Positions 35,834 to 43,979 of a stretch of 64,000 nucleotides of DNA are shown here, piece by piece (within the stretch, counting starts at the first letter, position 1; each line of letters begins with the position of its first letter). The position numbers and the translations under genes are program-made. The notes under the pieces were generated by a model. It worked only from the letters and a program-made list of their open reading frames with translations, was not told where the DNA came from and did no database searches. Origin of the DNA: Phycisphaerae bacterium RAS1 (GTDB lineage Bacteria; Planctomycetota; Phycisphaerae; UBA1845; Fen-1342); contig SMLU01000003.1 of NCBI GenBank assembly GCA_007859745.1, positions 1-64,000 on the forward strand. The letters run 5' to 3'.

Positions 35834-36988
35834 ATGAACGTGCTGCACGTCATCGTCGGACTGGCCGAGACCATCGGCGGCCCGCCCGTCGCCCTCGCAA
35901 CGCTGGCCCGCGCCCAGGCCGCCCGCGGCGATGACGTGTTCGTGCTGCCCGCGCGGCGAACCGCCGGCGCGCAGACGCTGCCCGCCGGCGCCCACGGCCG
36001 CCTCACCGTGTACGACGCGCCGACCGAGCACCACCTGCTCTGGTACAACGCCGCGCTGAAACGCGAGCTTCGCCGCGTCGCCCGCGGCTGCGACATCATT
36101 CACATCCACGGCACGTGGCGCTATCACCTGCTTGCGGCGGCCGGAGCGGCCCGCGCGTACGGCATCCCCTACATCGTCCGCCCGGCCGGCAACCTCGGCG
36201 TCGCCACCCGCGGCCACAAGGCCTGGCGCAAGCGCCTCTACTTCACTCTCTTTGAACGCAAGGCGATTAACGCCGCCGCCGCGATTCACTGTTGCAGCCG
36301 CAAGGAGGAGCGCGAGCTCTCGGGGCTTGGCCTCTCGCCGCGGACGTTTGTCGTCCCCCAGCCGGTCGAGACGGATCTGACGGCGAGCGAGCCGGACGAG
36401 GCTTCGCTGCGAGCGCTCTGTCCGACGCTGCGCGACGAAGAGTCGGTCTTGCTCTACGTCGGCCGCGTGGGATGGGTGAAGCGGCTCGACGTGCTGCTCG
36501 AAGCGTTCACCTCGCTGGCGACGGAATTCCCGGAATGGCGCCTGGTGATCGCCGGTACGCACGAGCAGCCGGAGATCGCCGATTCGCTGCGGCAGCGGGC
36601 GGCCGCAGCAAACCTATCGGCGCGCGTGTCTCTGCCGGGAACGGTGCGCGGCCCGCAGAAGGCCGCCCTCTTGAAGCGGGCGGCGGTTTTTGCCCAGCCG
36701 TCGCAACACGAGAATTTCGGATTGTCGGTAGCCGAGGCGCTCATTTTCGGTTTGCCGTGCGTCGTTTCCGACGGCGTCGCGATCGGCGAAGATGTCGCCG
36801 AGGCCGGCGCGGGCGCGGTGTGCCCCAGCGAGCCGGCGGCGATGGCGGCGGCGCTTCGGCCGCTGATGGCGGATCGGGCATTGCGAGAGCAGCGCGGCAA
36901 CGCCGCCGCGGCCCTCGCGCAGCGCTTCACGCCCGCATCCGTCGCCGCGCAGCTCGCCGATGAGTACGCACGCTGCTCGAAAACGTAG
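35834..36988 (+). CDS. Glycosyltransferase family 4, second copy
   Basis: About 384 residues. It shows NVLHVIVGLAETIGGPPVAL at the start, HIHGTWRYH in the acceptor domain, LLYVGRVGWVKRLDVLLEAF at the hinge, and FAQPSQHENFGLSVAEALIFGLPCV with the E-x7-E motif. The start MNVLH is preferred over an ATG four codons earlier. It should extend the same glycan as the upstream GT4. Confidence 0.92.
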   Translation: MNVLHVIVGLAETIGGPPVALATLARAQAARGDDVFVLPARRTAGAQTLPAGAHGRLTVYDAPTEHHLLWYNAALKRELRRVARGCDIIHIHGTWRYHLLAAAGAARAYGIPYIVRPAGNLGVATRGHKAWRKRLYFTLFERKAINAAAAIHCCSRKEERELSGLGLSPRTFVVPQPVETDLTASEPDEASLRALCPTLRDEESVLLYVGRVGWVKRLDVLLEAFTSLATEFPEWRLVIAGTHEQPEIADSLRQRAAAANLSARVSLPGTVRGPQKAALLKRAAVFAQPSQHENFGLSVAEALIFGLPCVVSDGVAIGEDVAEAGAGAVCPSEPAAMAAALRPLMADRALREQRGNAAAALAQRFTPASVAAQLADEYARCSKT

Positions 36989-37063
36989 CGCCGGACCTCC
37001 GCGTCCGACGGCGCGTGCTGTAGCCCGGCCGCCCCCGGCCGGGCCGGACGCCGATATCACAAT

Positions 37064-38782
37064 ATGTTCATCCTCGGCAATGACTGGCAAGATGGCTACC
37101 TCGACCCGCACAGCACCGCCGGCGACGTGCGCATCGCCGTCCGTTTCTGGCAGCCGCTGGAAGCGCTCCGCGACGTGTTCCTAGAACAGCCGCGCAGCGT
37201 GCGGCGCGTGCTCAACTACGTGCGCGAGGTCGGCATTCGTGAGGTGCTGAAAAAAATCCGCTCGCGCCTGGCCGAAACGCTCCGCGACCAGCGCGTCATC
37301 GCGATCGGCGCGGGCGAAGTGCTGGAGGCGGACGAGTCGTCGCCCTTCCGGCCCGGCGCCCCCGTTGCGTTCGTCGCACCCTGTCACCCGCCCAGCGTCG
37401 AGCGCGTCTGCCTGCCGGAGTTCTGCGTTGCCGCGCTGGACGCGGAGGTCGCGGGACGACTGGCGAAATCGGGCGTTGTCCTTCTCGCTGCACAGTACGC
37501 AGGTCCCGACGCGAAGAACGTCCCGGCCGAGGGCGGCCGGGCTACAGAGGCCGGGGGCGGCCGGGCTACAGCGCCGGACTGGTCCGCCGTCGCCGGCTGG
37601 AATCGGTTTTCGGGAAGCGACATCGCCGAGCGCGCGCAGGCTCTCCTCGAATGGGCCGGACTCCACCTCGCGCGATTCAGCATTACCGGCGCTCGCGAGC
37701 TTCCGCTCACCGCGCCCTCGGCGATCCGCGAACGCTCCCACCCGGTCGAGCCGCGCAGCACCGCCTCCGCCGTCCTCTTCGGCCTCGGCAACTACGCCAA
37801 GACCTGCATCCTGCCGAATCTCGATCCGCGCGTCCGCGTCCGCTGCATACACGAGATCGACCCGACTCAGATCGGCGCGGTGAAGTGCGACCCGCGATTG
37901 CAGCCGCGACGAGCCGGGGACGTCAACCCGCCGCTTGGCGCGGCGGGTTCGGGCCATACGGCGGCAGGTTCGGAAGGAGGGCCGGGCGCCGGCGTCGCTC
38001 ATGACACGTGCCCCGTTTTCCGCGACCGCGAGGAATACGACATCTGCATCATCGCCGGCTACCACCACACGCACGCGCCGCTCGCGGTCGAAGCCCTTCG
38101 GCGCGGGGCCACGGTGATCTCTGAAAAGCCGCTCGTCACCACCCGCGCCGAATTGAACGCCCTTCTCGGGGCGATGGAACAGCACCCCGGCCGCTACCAC
38201 GCCTGCTTCCACATGCGCTATAACCCCCTCTGGAAGCTGGCCCGCGAAGACCTGCGGTCGGCCCGCGGCGATCCGATCCACTACTCCTGCATCGTCTTCG
38301 AAGTCCCGCTCGTCAAGCGCCACTGGTACAACTGGCCCGCCTCGTGCAGCCGCATCGTCAGCAACGGCTGCCACTGGCTGGACCATTTCCTGTTCATGAA
38401 CGATTTCAACCGCCCCACGCGCACGCACCTGTGGCGAGCAAGCAACGACGACGTGCATGTCAGCGTCGAATTGCAGAACGGCGCCGTCTTCAGCATGGTC
38501 CTGACCGACAAGGGCAGCCGCCGCATCGGTGTGCAGGACCACATTCAGCTCCGCGCGGGCGAAGTGACGGTGCGCGTGGACAACGGCAGCCGATATGAAT
38601 CGGAGGAGCGTTTCCGGGTGATCCGCCGCAAACGGATCAACAAGATGACCTCGTTTCGCACGCTTTACGGGACGGTGTCGCGCAAGGCGCTGGCCGGCGA
38701 GCCGGGCGACGCGCTCGAATCGACCCAGCGAAGCTGCGAGCTGATGCTCGAACTGGAGGAGCAGTTTCAGCGTAGAGTTTGA
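37064..38782 (+). CDS. Gfo/Idh/MocA-family oxidoreductase with N-terminal extension and in-frame repeats
   Basis: 572 residues. The NAD(P) domain starts near residue 240 (VLFGLGNYAKTCILPNL) and holds the family motif ISEKPLV; the C-terminal half supplies the substrate domain. These enzymes oxidise or reduce nucleotide-activated or lipid-linked sugars. The first 230 residues are of unknown type and may be a degenerate partner domain. At about residues 285-296 the peptide GDVNPPLGAAGS is a translated REPIN right arm. Around residues 154-171 two GGGRAT units are inverted copies of the GTAGCCCGGCCG repeat. Both keep the frame and lie in loops. Activity is probable but unproven. Confidence 0.82.
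   Translation: MFILGNDWQDGYLDPHSTAGDVRIAVRFWQPLEALRDVFLEQPRSVRRVLNYVREVGIREVLKKIRSRLAETLRDQRVIAIGAGEVLEADESSPFRPGAPVAFVAPCHPPSVERVCLPEFCVAALDAEVAGRLAKSGVVLLAAQYAGPDAKNVPAEGGRATEAGGGRATAPDWSAVAGWNRFSGSDIAERAQALLEWAGLHLARFSITGARELPLTAPSAIRERSHPVEPRSTASAVLFGLGNYAKTCILPNLDPRVRVRCIHEIDPTQIGAVKCDPRLQPRRAGDVNPPLGAAGSGHTAAGSEGGPGAGVAHDTCPVFRDREEYDICIIAGYHHTHAPLAVEALRRGATVISEKPLVTTRAELNALLGAMEQHPGRYHACFHMRYNPLWKLAREDLRSARGDPIHYSCIVFEVPLVKRHWYNWPASCSRIVSNGCHWLDHFLFMNDFNRPTRTHLWRASNDDVHVSVELQNGAVFSMVLTDKGSRRIGVQDHIQLRAGEVTVRVDNGSRYESEERFRVIRRKRINKMTSFRTLYGTVSRKALAGEPGDALESTQRSCELMLELEEQFQRRV
37919..37952. repeat. REPIN right arm inside a coding region
   Basis: GACGTCAACCCGCCGCTTGG plus the rest of the right arm to GGGTTCGG, in frame within the oxidoreductase gene. 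Confidence 0.92.
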
Positions 38783-38978
38783 GAGCACCCACGCACCGCG
38801 CTCCGCCGCCGTCCGCGGCGCCGAGCCGCGAACAATGAAATGGAAGAATTGGAGATGGGAAATGGGAAATTGAAAATGGCCGAGTGATGCGAGTCGCCAT
38901 CACAGCACGCGCGTTGAAAATGATCTCTGACGTTCGGCCTTTGGCCTTCGACCTTCAGCATTCGACCTTCGACATTCT
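38783..38978. other. Non-coding gap with short imperfect repeats
   Basis: Between the oxidoreductase and asnB-like genes. It contains purine-rich repeats (GGGAAATGGGAAATTGAAAA) and direct copies of TTCGACCTTC. No gene, hairpin or Shine-Dalgarno was found; the asnB-like start lacks a ribosome site. Confidence 0.6.
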
Positions 38979-40901
38979 ATGTGCGGCATCGCCGGAATCA
39001 TCTCCACCGATCCGAACCGCGTCCGCGACGCGCTGCCGCGCATGACCGGCGCCATGGTTCATCGCGGCCCGGATGACAGCGGCATCGAAGTGCTTCCCCT
39101 GGGCGGCGCCACGCTCGGCCTGGGCTTCCGCCGCCTCGCGATTCAGGACTTGTCCGCCGCCGGCCACCAACCCATGCGTCATCCGCACACCGGCGACGCG
39201 ATCATCTTCAACGGCGAAATCTACAACGCCTACGAGCTGCGCGACGAGCTGCTGGCCGCGGGCGAAGTGTTCCGCGGCCACAGCGACACCGAAATCCTCC
39301 TGCACGCGCTGACCCGATACGGACCGCAGACAATCAACCGCCTGGCCGGGATGTACGCCTTCGCGTTCTACAACGCCCAAGAGCAGCGACTGCTGCTCTG
39401 CCGCGATCCGCTGGGCATTAAGCCGCTCTACGTCGCGTACGCCCCCGGCGTCATGCTCTTCGCCAGCGAGGTGCGCCCGATTCTCGCCTCCGGCCTCGTC
39501 GCCAGCGCCATCGACCCGGCCGCCGTCGCCGGATTTCTGGCCTATGGGTCGGTGCAGGAGCCGCTGACGATCTTCAAGGAAGTGCAGGCGTTTCCGCCCG
39601 GCTGCTGGCAGCAGCTCGACGCGCGCGTGCTCGACGGGCAGCAGCGACCGCAACCGCGCCGCTACTGGAACGTTCCGCCGCCCGATCCCGCCGCCACTCA
39701 GCCCGCCGCCGAAAAGCGAGTCCAGAGCCTGCTCGAAACCTCGATCCGCGATCACCTCATCAGCGACGTGCCCGTAGGCGTCTTCCTCTCCGCCGGCTTC
39801 GACAGCACCATCACCGCCGGACTGGCCGTTCGCCACACGAGCAAGCTGCGCACCTTTACCGTCGGCTTCGCCGACAATCCCGATCTGAGCGAAGGCGACC
39901 TGGCCGCCCAGACCGCCCGGCAGATCGGGGCCGAGCACACCGACATTCAGATTCTCGGAAAAGACGCGGAAGCCGCGCTGGCCCCCTGGCTGGCGGCGAT
40001 GGACCAGCCTTCGATCGACGGCATCAACACCTACATCATCAGCAAGGCGGTCCGCCAGGCGGGCATCATCGTCGCACTCTCCGGCCTCGGCGGCGACGAG
40101 CTGTTCGCCGGGTACGACTCCTTCACGCGTGTGCCCTCGATGCTCAGCACCTTTCGCAAGGTCGGTTGGCTGCCCGCCTGGGGCCGCTCGGCGCTCTCGA
40201 CCGTCGCCACGCTGGGCAAGCCCGCCGCCGTCGCCGGCAAGGCGCTCGACATCGCCCGCAGCGACGGCAGCCTGCTCTCGCTCTACCTGCAAACCCGCCG
40301 CACGATGTCCAACCGCCAACTCGCCGAGCTGGGCGTCGACGCGGCCGGCCTCGATCTGGATGCCACGTTCATGCCGCCGGCGGCGCTCGACGCTGTAACG
40401 GCAGACGAATCTGACCCCGTCTGGAGCGTCTCGCAGCTCGAATCGCGGCTCTACATGAACAACACGCTGCTGCGCGACAGCGACGCCAATGGCATGGCCC
40501 ACAGCCTCGAAATCCGCGTGCCCTTCCTCGATCGCCGCGTCATCGACTACGTCCTGGCGTTGCCCGGCAACCTGCGCCGCCCGCCTGGCTCGGTCTACAA
40601 GCACCTTCTGCGTCGGTGCTTCGGCGGCCTCCTGCGCCCCGCGCTGCTCGATCGCAAAAAAAGCGGCTTTTCGCTGCCGATCGGCCGCTGGCTGGTGGGT
40701 CCGCTGCGCGAATTCTGCGAAGAGAGCATTTCCCACCTGAAATCGCTCGGCCTGCTGCGTCCACAGGGCATCGGCCAGGTGTGGAACGGCTTCGTCGCCG
40801 GCGGAGACACGACCCGCTGGTCGCGTGCGTTTTCGCTCTGCGTCCTGGGGGCATATCTGCGTGCGCAGACACGCCGCCACGACGGAATCGTCCGGCGCTG
40901 A
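38979..40901 (+). CDS. asnB: Asparagine synthase (glutamine-hydrolysing) family amidotransferase
   Basis: 640 residues. The class II glutaminase domain begins MCGIAGIIS (Cys2 catalytic after Met removal) and carries VHRGPDDSG and FNGEIYN. The synthetase domain has the PP-loop VFLSAGFDST and SGLGGDELFAGY. In many exopolysaccharide clusters such enzymes amidate a uronic acid rather than make free asparagine. Its place after glycosyltransferases and an oxidoreductase supports that role. It is the last plus-strand gene of the cluster. Confidence 0.92.
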   Translation: MCGIAGIISTDPNRVRDALPRMTGAMVHRGPDDSGIEVLPLGGATLGLGFRRLAIQDLSAAGHQPMRHPHTGDAIIFNGEIYNAYELRDELLAAGEVFRGHSDTEILLHALTRYGPQTINRLAGMYAFAFYNAQEQRLLLCRDPLGIKPLYVAYAPGVMLFASEVRPILASGLVASAIDPAAVAGFLAYGSVQEPLTIFKEVQAFPPGCWQQLDARVLDGQQRPQPRRYWNVPPPDPAATQPAAEKRVQSLLETSIRDHLISDVPVGVFLSAGFDSTITAGLAVRHTSKLRTFTVGFADNPDLSEGDLAAQTARQIGAEHTDIQILGKDAEAALAPWLAAMDQPSIDGINTYIISKAVRQAGIIVALSGLGGDELFAGYDSFTRVPSMLSTFRKVGWLPAWGRSALSTVATLGKPAAVAGKALDIARSDGSLLSLYLQTRRTMSNRQLAELGVDAAGLDLDATFMPPAALDAVTADESDPVWSVSQLESRLYMNNTLLRDSDANGMAHSLEIRVPFLDRRVIDYVLALPGNLRRPPGSVYKHLLRRCFGGLLRPALLDRKKSGFSLPIGRWLVGPLREFCEESISHLKSLGLLRPQGIGQVWNGFVAGGDTTRWSRAFSLCVLGAYLRAQTRRHDGIVRR

Positions 40902-40947
40902 CCCGCTTCTGCTTGCGCGGCGAGTCCGGCGGACGGCTCGCCTTTAG

Positions 40948-41398
40948 TTAGCGCTTCTCCACCGTCCGCGCCTGCATCGCCTTCTGAATCAGCCCCACGA
41001 ACTCCGCCCGATACTCCGCGAAATCCGCGCCCCGGGCCGTGTCCGCGGACATCAGCGCCTCGTCGAGCGTCCACGCCCCGCAATGTTCCGAGCCGCGCAG
41101 CGACATGCCAAACGCCGCCACCGCCGCCGCGAAACGAAAATCGTCCGACGCTTCGTAGAACGCCGCCCCGTCGTCGCCGATTGGAAATTCCAGGAGCCGG
41201 CTGTCGCCGCCCTCGGGCTGCTTGTACCGAATCTTAAGCGTCAGCGTCTCCATCGCCTCGCCCGTCAGCCCCGCCGCCGTCGCAAGTTGCCCCGGCGTCT
41301 GGTACCGCAGCGGATCGACGTTGGTCTCCTGCAGCGCATCGGCGACGGCCGGGTCGTACCCCGTGACCGCGGGCGTACCGACGTTGCGGCGTTGAGCT
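40948..41398 (-). pseudogene. C-terminal remnant of a YfbK-like VWA/DUF3520 protein
   Basis: The minus-strand frame reads a partial DUF3520 domain: TNVDPLRYQTPGQL, LTLKIRYKQPEGG, DDFRFAAAVAAFGMSLRGSE and YRAEFVGLIQKA. These are characteristic of the C-terminus of YfbK/planctomycete VWA proteins. The open frame starts at an in-frame stop at 41397-41399, right next to the inserted ATPase gene. The VWA domain that should precede it is absent. A 101-residue product could start at 41253, but it would be a fragment. The N-terminal remnant lies at 43119-43367 on the same strand. Confidence 0.85.
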
Positions 41399-41406
41399 TA
41401 AGTTCG

Positions 41407-41412
41407 TATTCT
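41407..41412 (+). promoter_or_regulatory. Putative -10 box 7 nt before the ATPase/DUF4435 gene
   Basis: TATTCT lies 7 nt upstream of the ATG, with no Shine-Dalgarno. The gene could thus bring its own promoter, consistent with an independently transcribed insertion. Confidence 0.35.
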
Positions 41413-41419
41413 ATTCGGT

Positions 41420-43135
41420 ATGGCTCCGAATGAAGCAACCGAAGCTACAATGAGATTTTCCATTCATCTACCGGCGGAGTCACCCCCTACGGGGCGCCCC
41501 GAACTTAGGGCAGAATTCGGCCGAATCACGGTGCTATTGGGTCCCAACGGCAGCGGCAAGTCGAAGCTGCTTCGCACTATCAAGGACAAGTGCTCGCTGC
41601 GGTTCGGTGTCGGGCCGCGCCCGGTGCTGTTCGTCGAGGGCGGTCGATCCGTGCAGGTTCAAGCAACGATCGGTTTTTCACCCCCGGATTTCCTGTCCAC
41701 TGTTGAAGCCGCTAACCATGGATACCGAGAGGCGTCGGCGCAGGGAACGTCATCGGCGCGATTCCGTCGCGCGGTGAACGCGCTGGAACGAGAAAGCGAC
41801 GTCATTTCCAATGGATACCTGCGGGAAATGCAAAGGTGGGAGGCGAATCCGACGATCGGAGACCGGCCACGGACGCCGCGGCTTCCGATCGACCAACTAG
41901 CGGAATCATTCGGCCGGATCTTCCCGAACAATTCCATGGAGGTACGCGATCGTGTCAAGAGCCTCGTGTGCACGCGGGAAGGCGAGACCTACGGCGTTAA
42001 TGAACTGTCGGATGGCGAACGACAGGTACTCGTGATTTTGGCGGACGTGCTACTGATCTCTTCCAACAGCCTCGTTGTTGTCGATGAACCGGAGCAGAAC
42101 CTGAACCCGGCACTTGCGTGTCGCTTGTGGGACGAAGTCGAGGCACAAAAGCCGGAGTGCGTGTTCGTCTATGCAACGCACTGCGTTGCGTTTGCCCTTC
42201 GGAGAAGTGTCGAGCGAATCATCATTCTGCGGTCCGGTGCGGGGGAGGCGCTTGCCATCGGGTCGATCGGAGAAATACCGCCGGAAGAACTGCGGGAGCT
42301 TCTTGGAACGATTCCGGGGATTCTCTCGACCTCCGCGGTTCTTTTTGTAGAGGGTGACGACGCCTCCTTCGACCGGGAGTTCTTCGAATGGATTCTAGGC
42401 GCGCCTAACGTGTCGGTAATACCCGTCCGCTCGTGCGAGCAGGTTCGAAAGTTCGCATCCGCATCGGGCGCGGTGCTCAATCGTGCGCTGGCCGGCCTGA
42501 CGACTTGGGGCGTGGTGGATCGCGACTTCGGGGACTCAGAGACAAAGGCAGGCAACTGGACGGTACTTCGCTTGCATGAATCGGAGTCGTACCTGTGCCA
42601 TCCACAACTGCTTGCGGACCTTCATTCCAAGGTAGGGTTGAGTAAGCAGTCGTGGCCTCGTGAATCGATCGCTTCTTTGATCCGCGAGTTCTGCAAGGAG
42701 CGCCGAATACAAATTGCCCTTCGTCGCGCTTGCAGTGTTCCTGCCGAGTGTTCTGTTGGCGCGCTTCATCGCGCCGAGATTGCTGCGGCCACAGACAAGC
42801 ACGCCGCGCGCGCCCGAATAAAGGCTTCGTTCAAGTTGGATCCGCAGAAACTCGAAGATGCCGAGAAGCGCGCGATAAGTGCCTTTGATAGGGAGCTAGA
42901 GCGAGTCGATGACGCGCTCGCCTCGGAGAATCCAGAGGACTGGCTCGCCATTGCTCCCGGCAAGGAGCTGCTTGCGCATCTCTGCAAGCAGCTTGAATTG
43001 AAGGACTGGTGCATGGCACTTCGGCTCTGCGTCAAGCACGTCCGGGTCGAGGACTACAAACACTTGCGCCATCTTCGTGATGAGCTTCGTCGGAATCTGA
43101 ACGTTGGCGGTCTCGCCGCTATGGGAGCGAGCTAG
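41420..43135 (+). CDS. ABC-type AAA ATPase fused to DUF4435/TOPRIM domain (PARIS-merge-like defence candidate)
   Basis: 571 residues. The N-terminal ATPase has Walker A GPNGSGKS (41-48), ABC signature NELSDGERQ (194-202), Walker B LVVVDEPEQNLNP (218-230) and the switch His in YATHC (254). The C-terminal part matches DUF4435/TOPRIM: FVEGDDASFDREFF (Glu311), VVDRDF (Asp367, Asp369) and RLHESESYLCHPQLL, like the E-x-E-N-Y-L segment of these nucleases. AriA (ATPase) and AriB (DUF4435) form the PARIS anti-phage system, and single-chain fusions are known. Other overcoming-lysogenisation-type nucleases are alternatives. GC content and third-base use are visibly lower than in neighbours. The gene lies between two halves of a broken YfbK-like gene, so it looks acquired. 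Confidence 0.82.
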   Translation: MAPNEATEATMRFSIHLPAESPPTGRPELRAEFGRITVLLGPNGSGKSKLLRTIKDKCSLRFGVGPRPVLFVEGGRSVQVQATIGFSPPDFLSTVEAANHGYREASAQGTSSARFRRAVNALERESDVISNGYLREMQRWEANPTIGDRPRTPRLPIDQLAESFGRIFPNNSMEVRDRVKSLVCTREGETYGVNELSDGERQVLVILADVLLISSNSLVVVDEPEQNLNPALACRLWDEVEAQKPECVFVYATHCVAFALRRSVERIIILRSGAGEALAIGSIGEIPPEELRELLGTIPGILSTSAVLFVEGDDASFDREFFEWILGAPNVSVIPVRSCEQVRKFASASGAVLNRALAGLTTWGVVDRDFGDSETKAGNWTVLRLHESESYLCHPQLLADLHSKVGLSKQSWPRESIASLIREFCKERRIQIALRRACSVPAECSVGALHRAEIAAATDKHAARARIKASFKLDPQKLEDAEKRAISAFDRELERVDDALASENPEDWLAIAPGKELLAHLCKQLELKDWCMALRLCVKHVRVEDYKHLRHLRDELRRNLNVGGLAAMGAS

Positions 43136-43367
43136 CCGCCGCGTCGATCATCGCCGTTCGTTCGGCGCTGCTCAGGGCGATTGCCGATCCGGCTGCGGTG
43201 CTCGCCGCCGCGTCGCTCAGCATCGCCGCGGTTCGTCGGATGTTCTCCACCTCCACCCGCAGCGTCGGCGAGCGCTTCAGCGCCGCCGCCACCGCCGCCC
43301 GCTGATTCGCGTCGAGCTCGTTCAGGACATAGGCCGTCAGTCGCGGATCGTTTGGGTCTAGTCGCAT
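43119..43367 (-). pseudogene. N-terminal remnant of the YfbK-like VWA protein
   Basis: 82 codons: MRLDPNDPRLTAYVLNELDA, then AALKRSPTLRVEVENIRRTA and LSSAERTAMIDAAAS. This is the usual N-terminus of planctomycete YfbK-like proteins (a short helical region before the VWA domain). The frame ends 16 bp inside the ATPase gene at a stop that belongs to the inserted DNA. Strand and order relative to the C-terminal remnant fit a single gene cut by the insertion. The intervening VWA domain, probably more than 250 residues, has been lost. Confidence 0.82.
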
Positions 43368-43439
43368 CGTGAATTCCCCAGGTGCGAGCCTCGTCCGGTG
43401 CGGCGAGTGGCTCTGCGTGTGATCAGCCCCGAAGAGCCT

Positions 43440-43790
43440 GGGAATGAAATGGGTGGGACGGGCGTCTCGCCCGTCCCGGCCGCATCAGGAACGGGCAAGA
43501 TGCCCGTTCCACCCGAGACAACTCTCAGCCCCGGAGGGGCGAAAGAGTAAAGCCCACGGCGCGAGCCGTGGGTGCGCCGCGCCGTGGAACGAATCTCTAA
43601 GAAATCTCCAAGCCCCGGAGGGGCGAAAGAAGTTCTCGCTCGAAGCGGCGAAAGCGTGGCAGGCGTTCTGTCGCCCCTCCGGGACTTTCCCGAAACGAGA
43701 CATATGTGAGGATTCGGTTGGGGGCGCGGAGACCCCGGGCTTGCGCCCGGGGCTTTATTCTGTCGCCCCTCCGGGGCTAAGGTCATCATC
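43440..43790. repeat. Cluster of hairpin repeats (family 3 and CCGGAGGGGCGA type)
   Basis: 43451-43507 is a copy of GGGCGTCTCGCCCGTCC...GGGCAAGATGCCCGTTC. Then AGCCCCGGAGGGGCGAAAGA occurs twice in forward form (about 43531, 43611) and in inverted form at about 43671 and 43767, with further hairpins such as CCCACGGCGCGAGCCGTGGG. No complete gene is seen between the YfbK remnant and the reductase remnant. Confidence 0.88.
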
Positions 43791-43962
43791 GCTCGCCCTC
43801 GCCGAGACTCTCTCGCACGCGTTTCAATCCCGCATGAAAGGCGGCGCTTTCGGGCGCGTCCGTCCGGCGGTTCCAGCCAATGACTTCCACGCCGCGCCCC
43901 CGCAGCGCGTGCCCCAGCGCCGGCGCCACAGTCCCGTTCATCCCGGTCACAATGACTCGCAT
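43786..43962 (-). pseudogene. Truncated RmlD-like sugar nucleotide reductase
   Basis: 58 codons: MRVIVTGMNGTVAPALGHAL and VEVIGWNRR form the first beta-alpha-beta of an RmlD/dTDP-4-dehydrorhamnose reductase-like Rossmann domain. It then ends at a stop beside a repeat cluster. A complete family member would have about 250-300 residues. It starts 17 bp after the NapH-like gene and may have been the last gene of that operon. Confidence 0.65.
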
Positions 43963-43979
43963 GGATCGCCGCAACCCCC

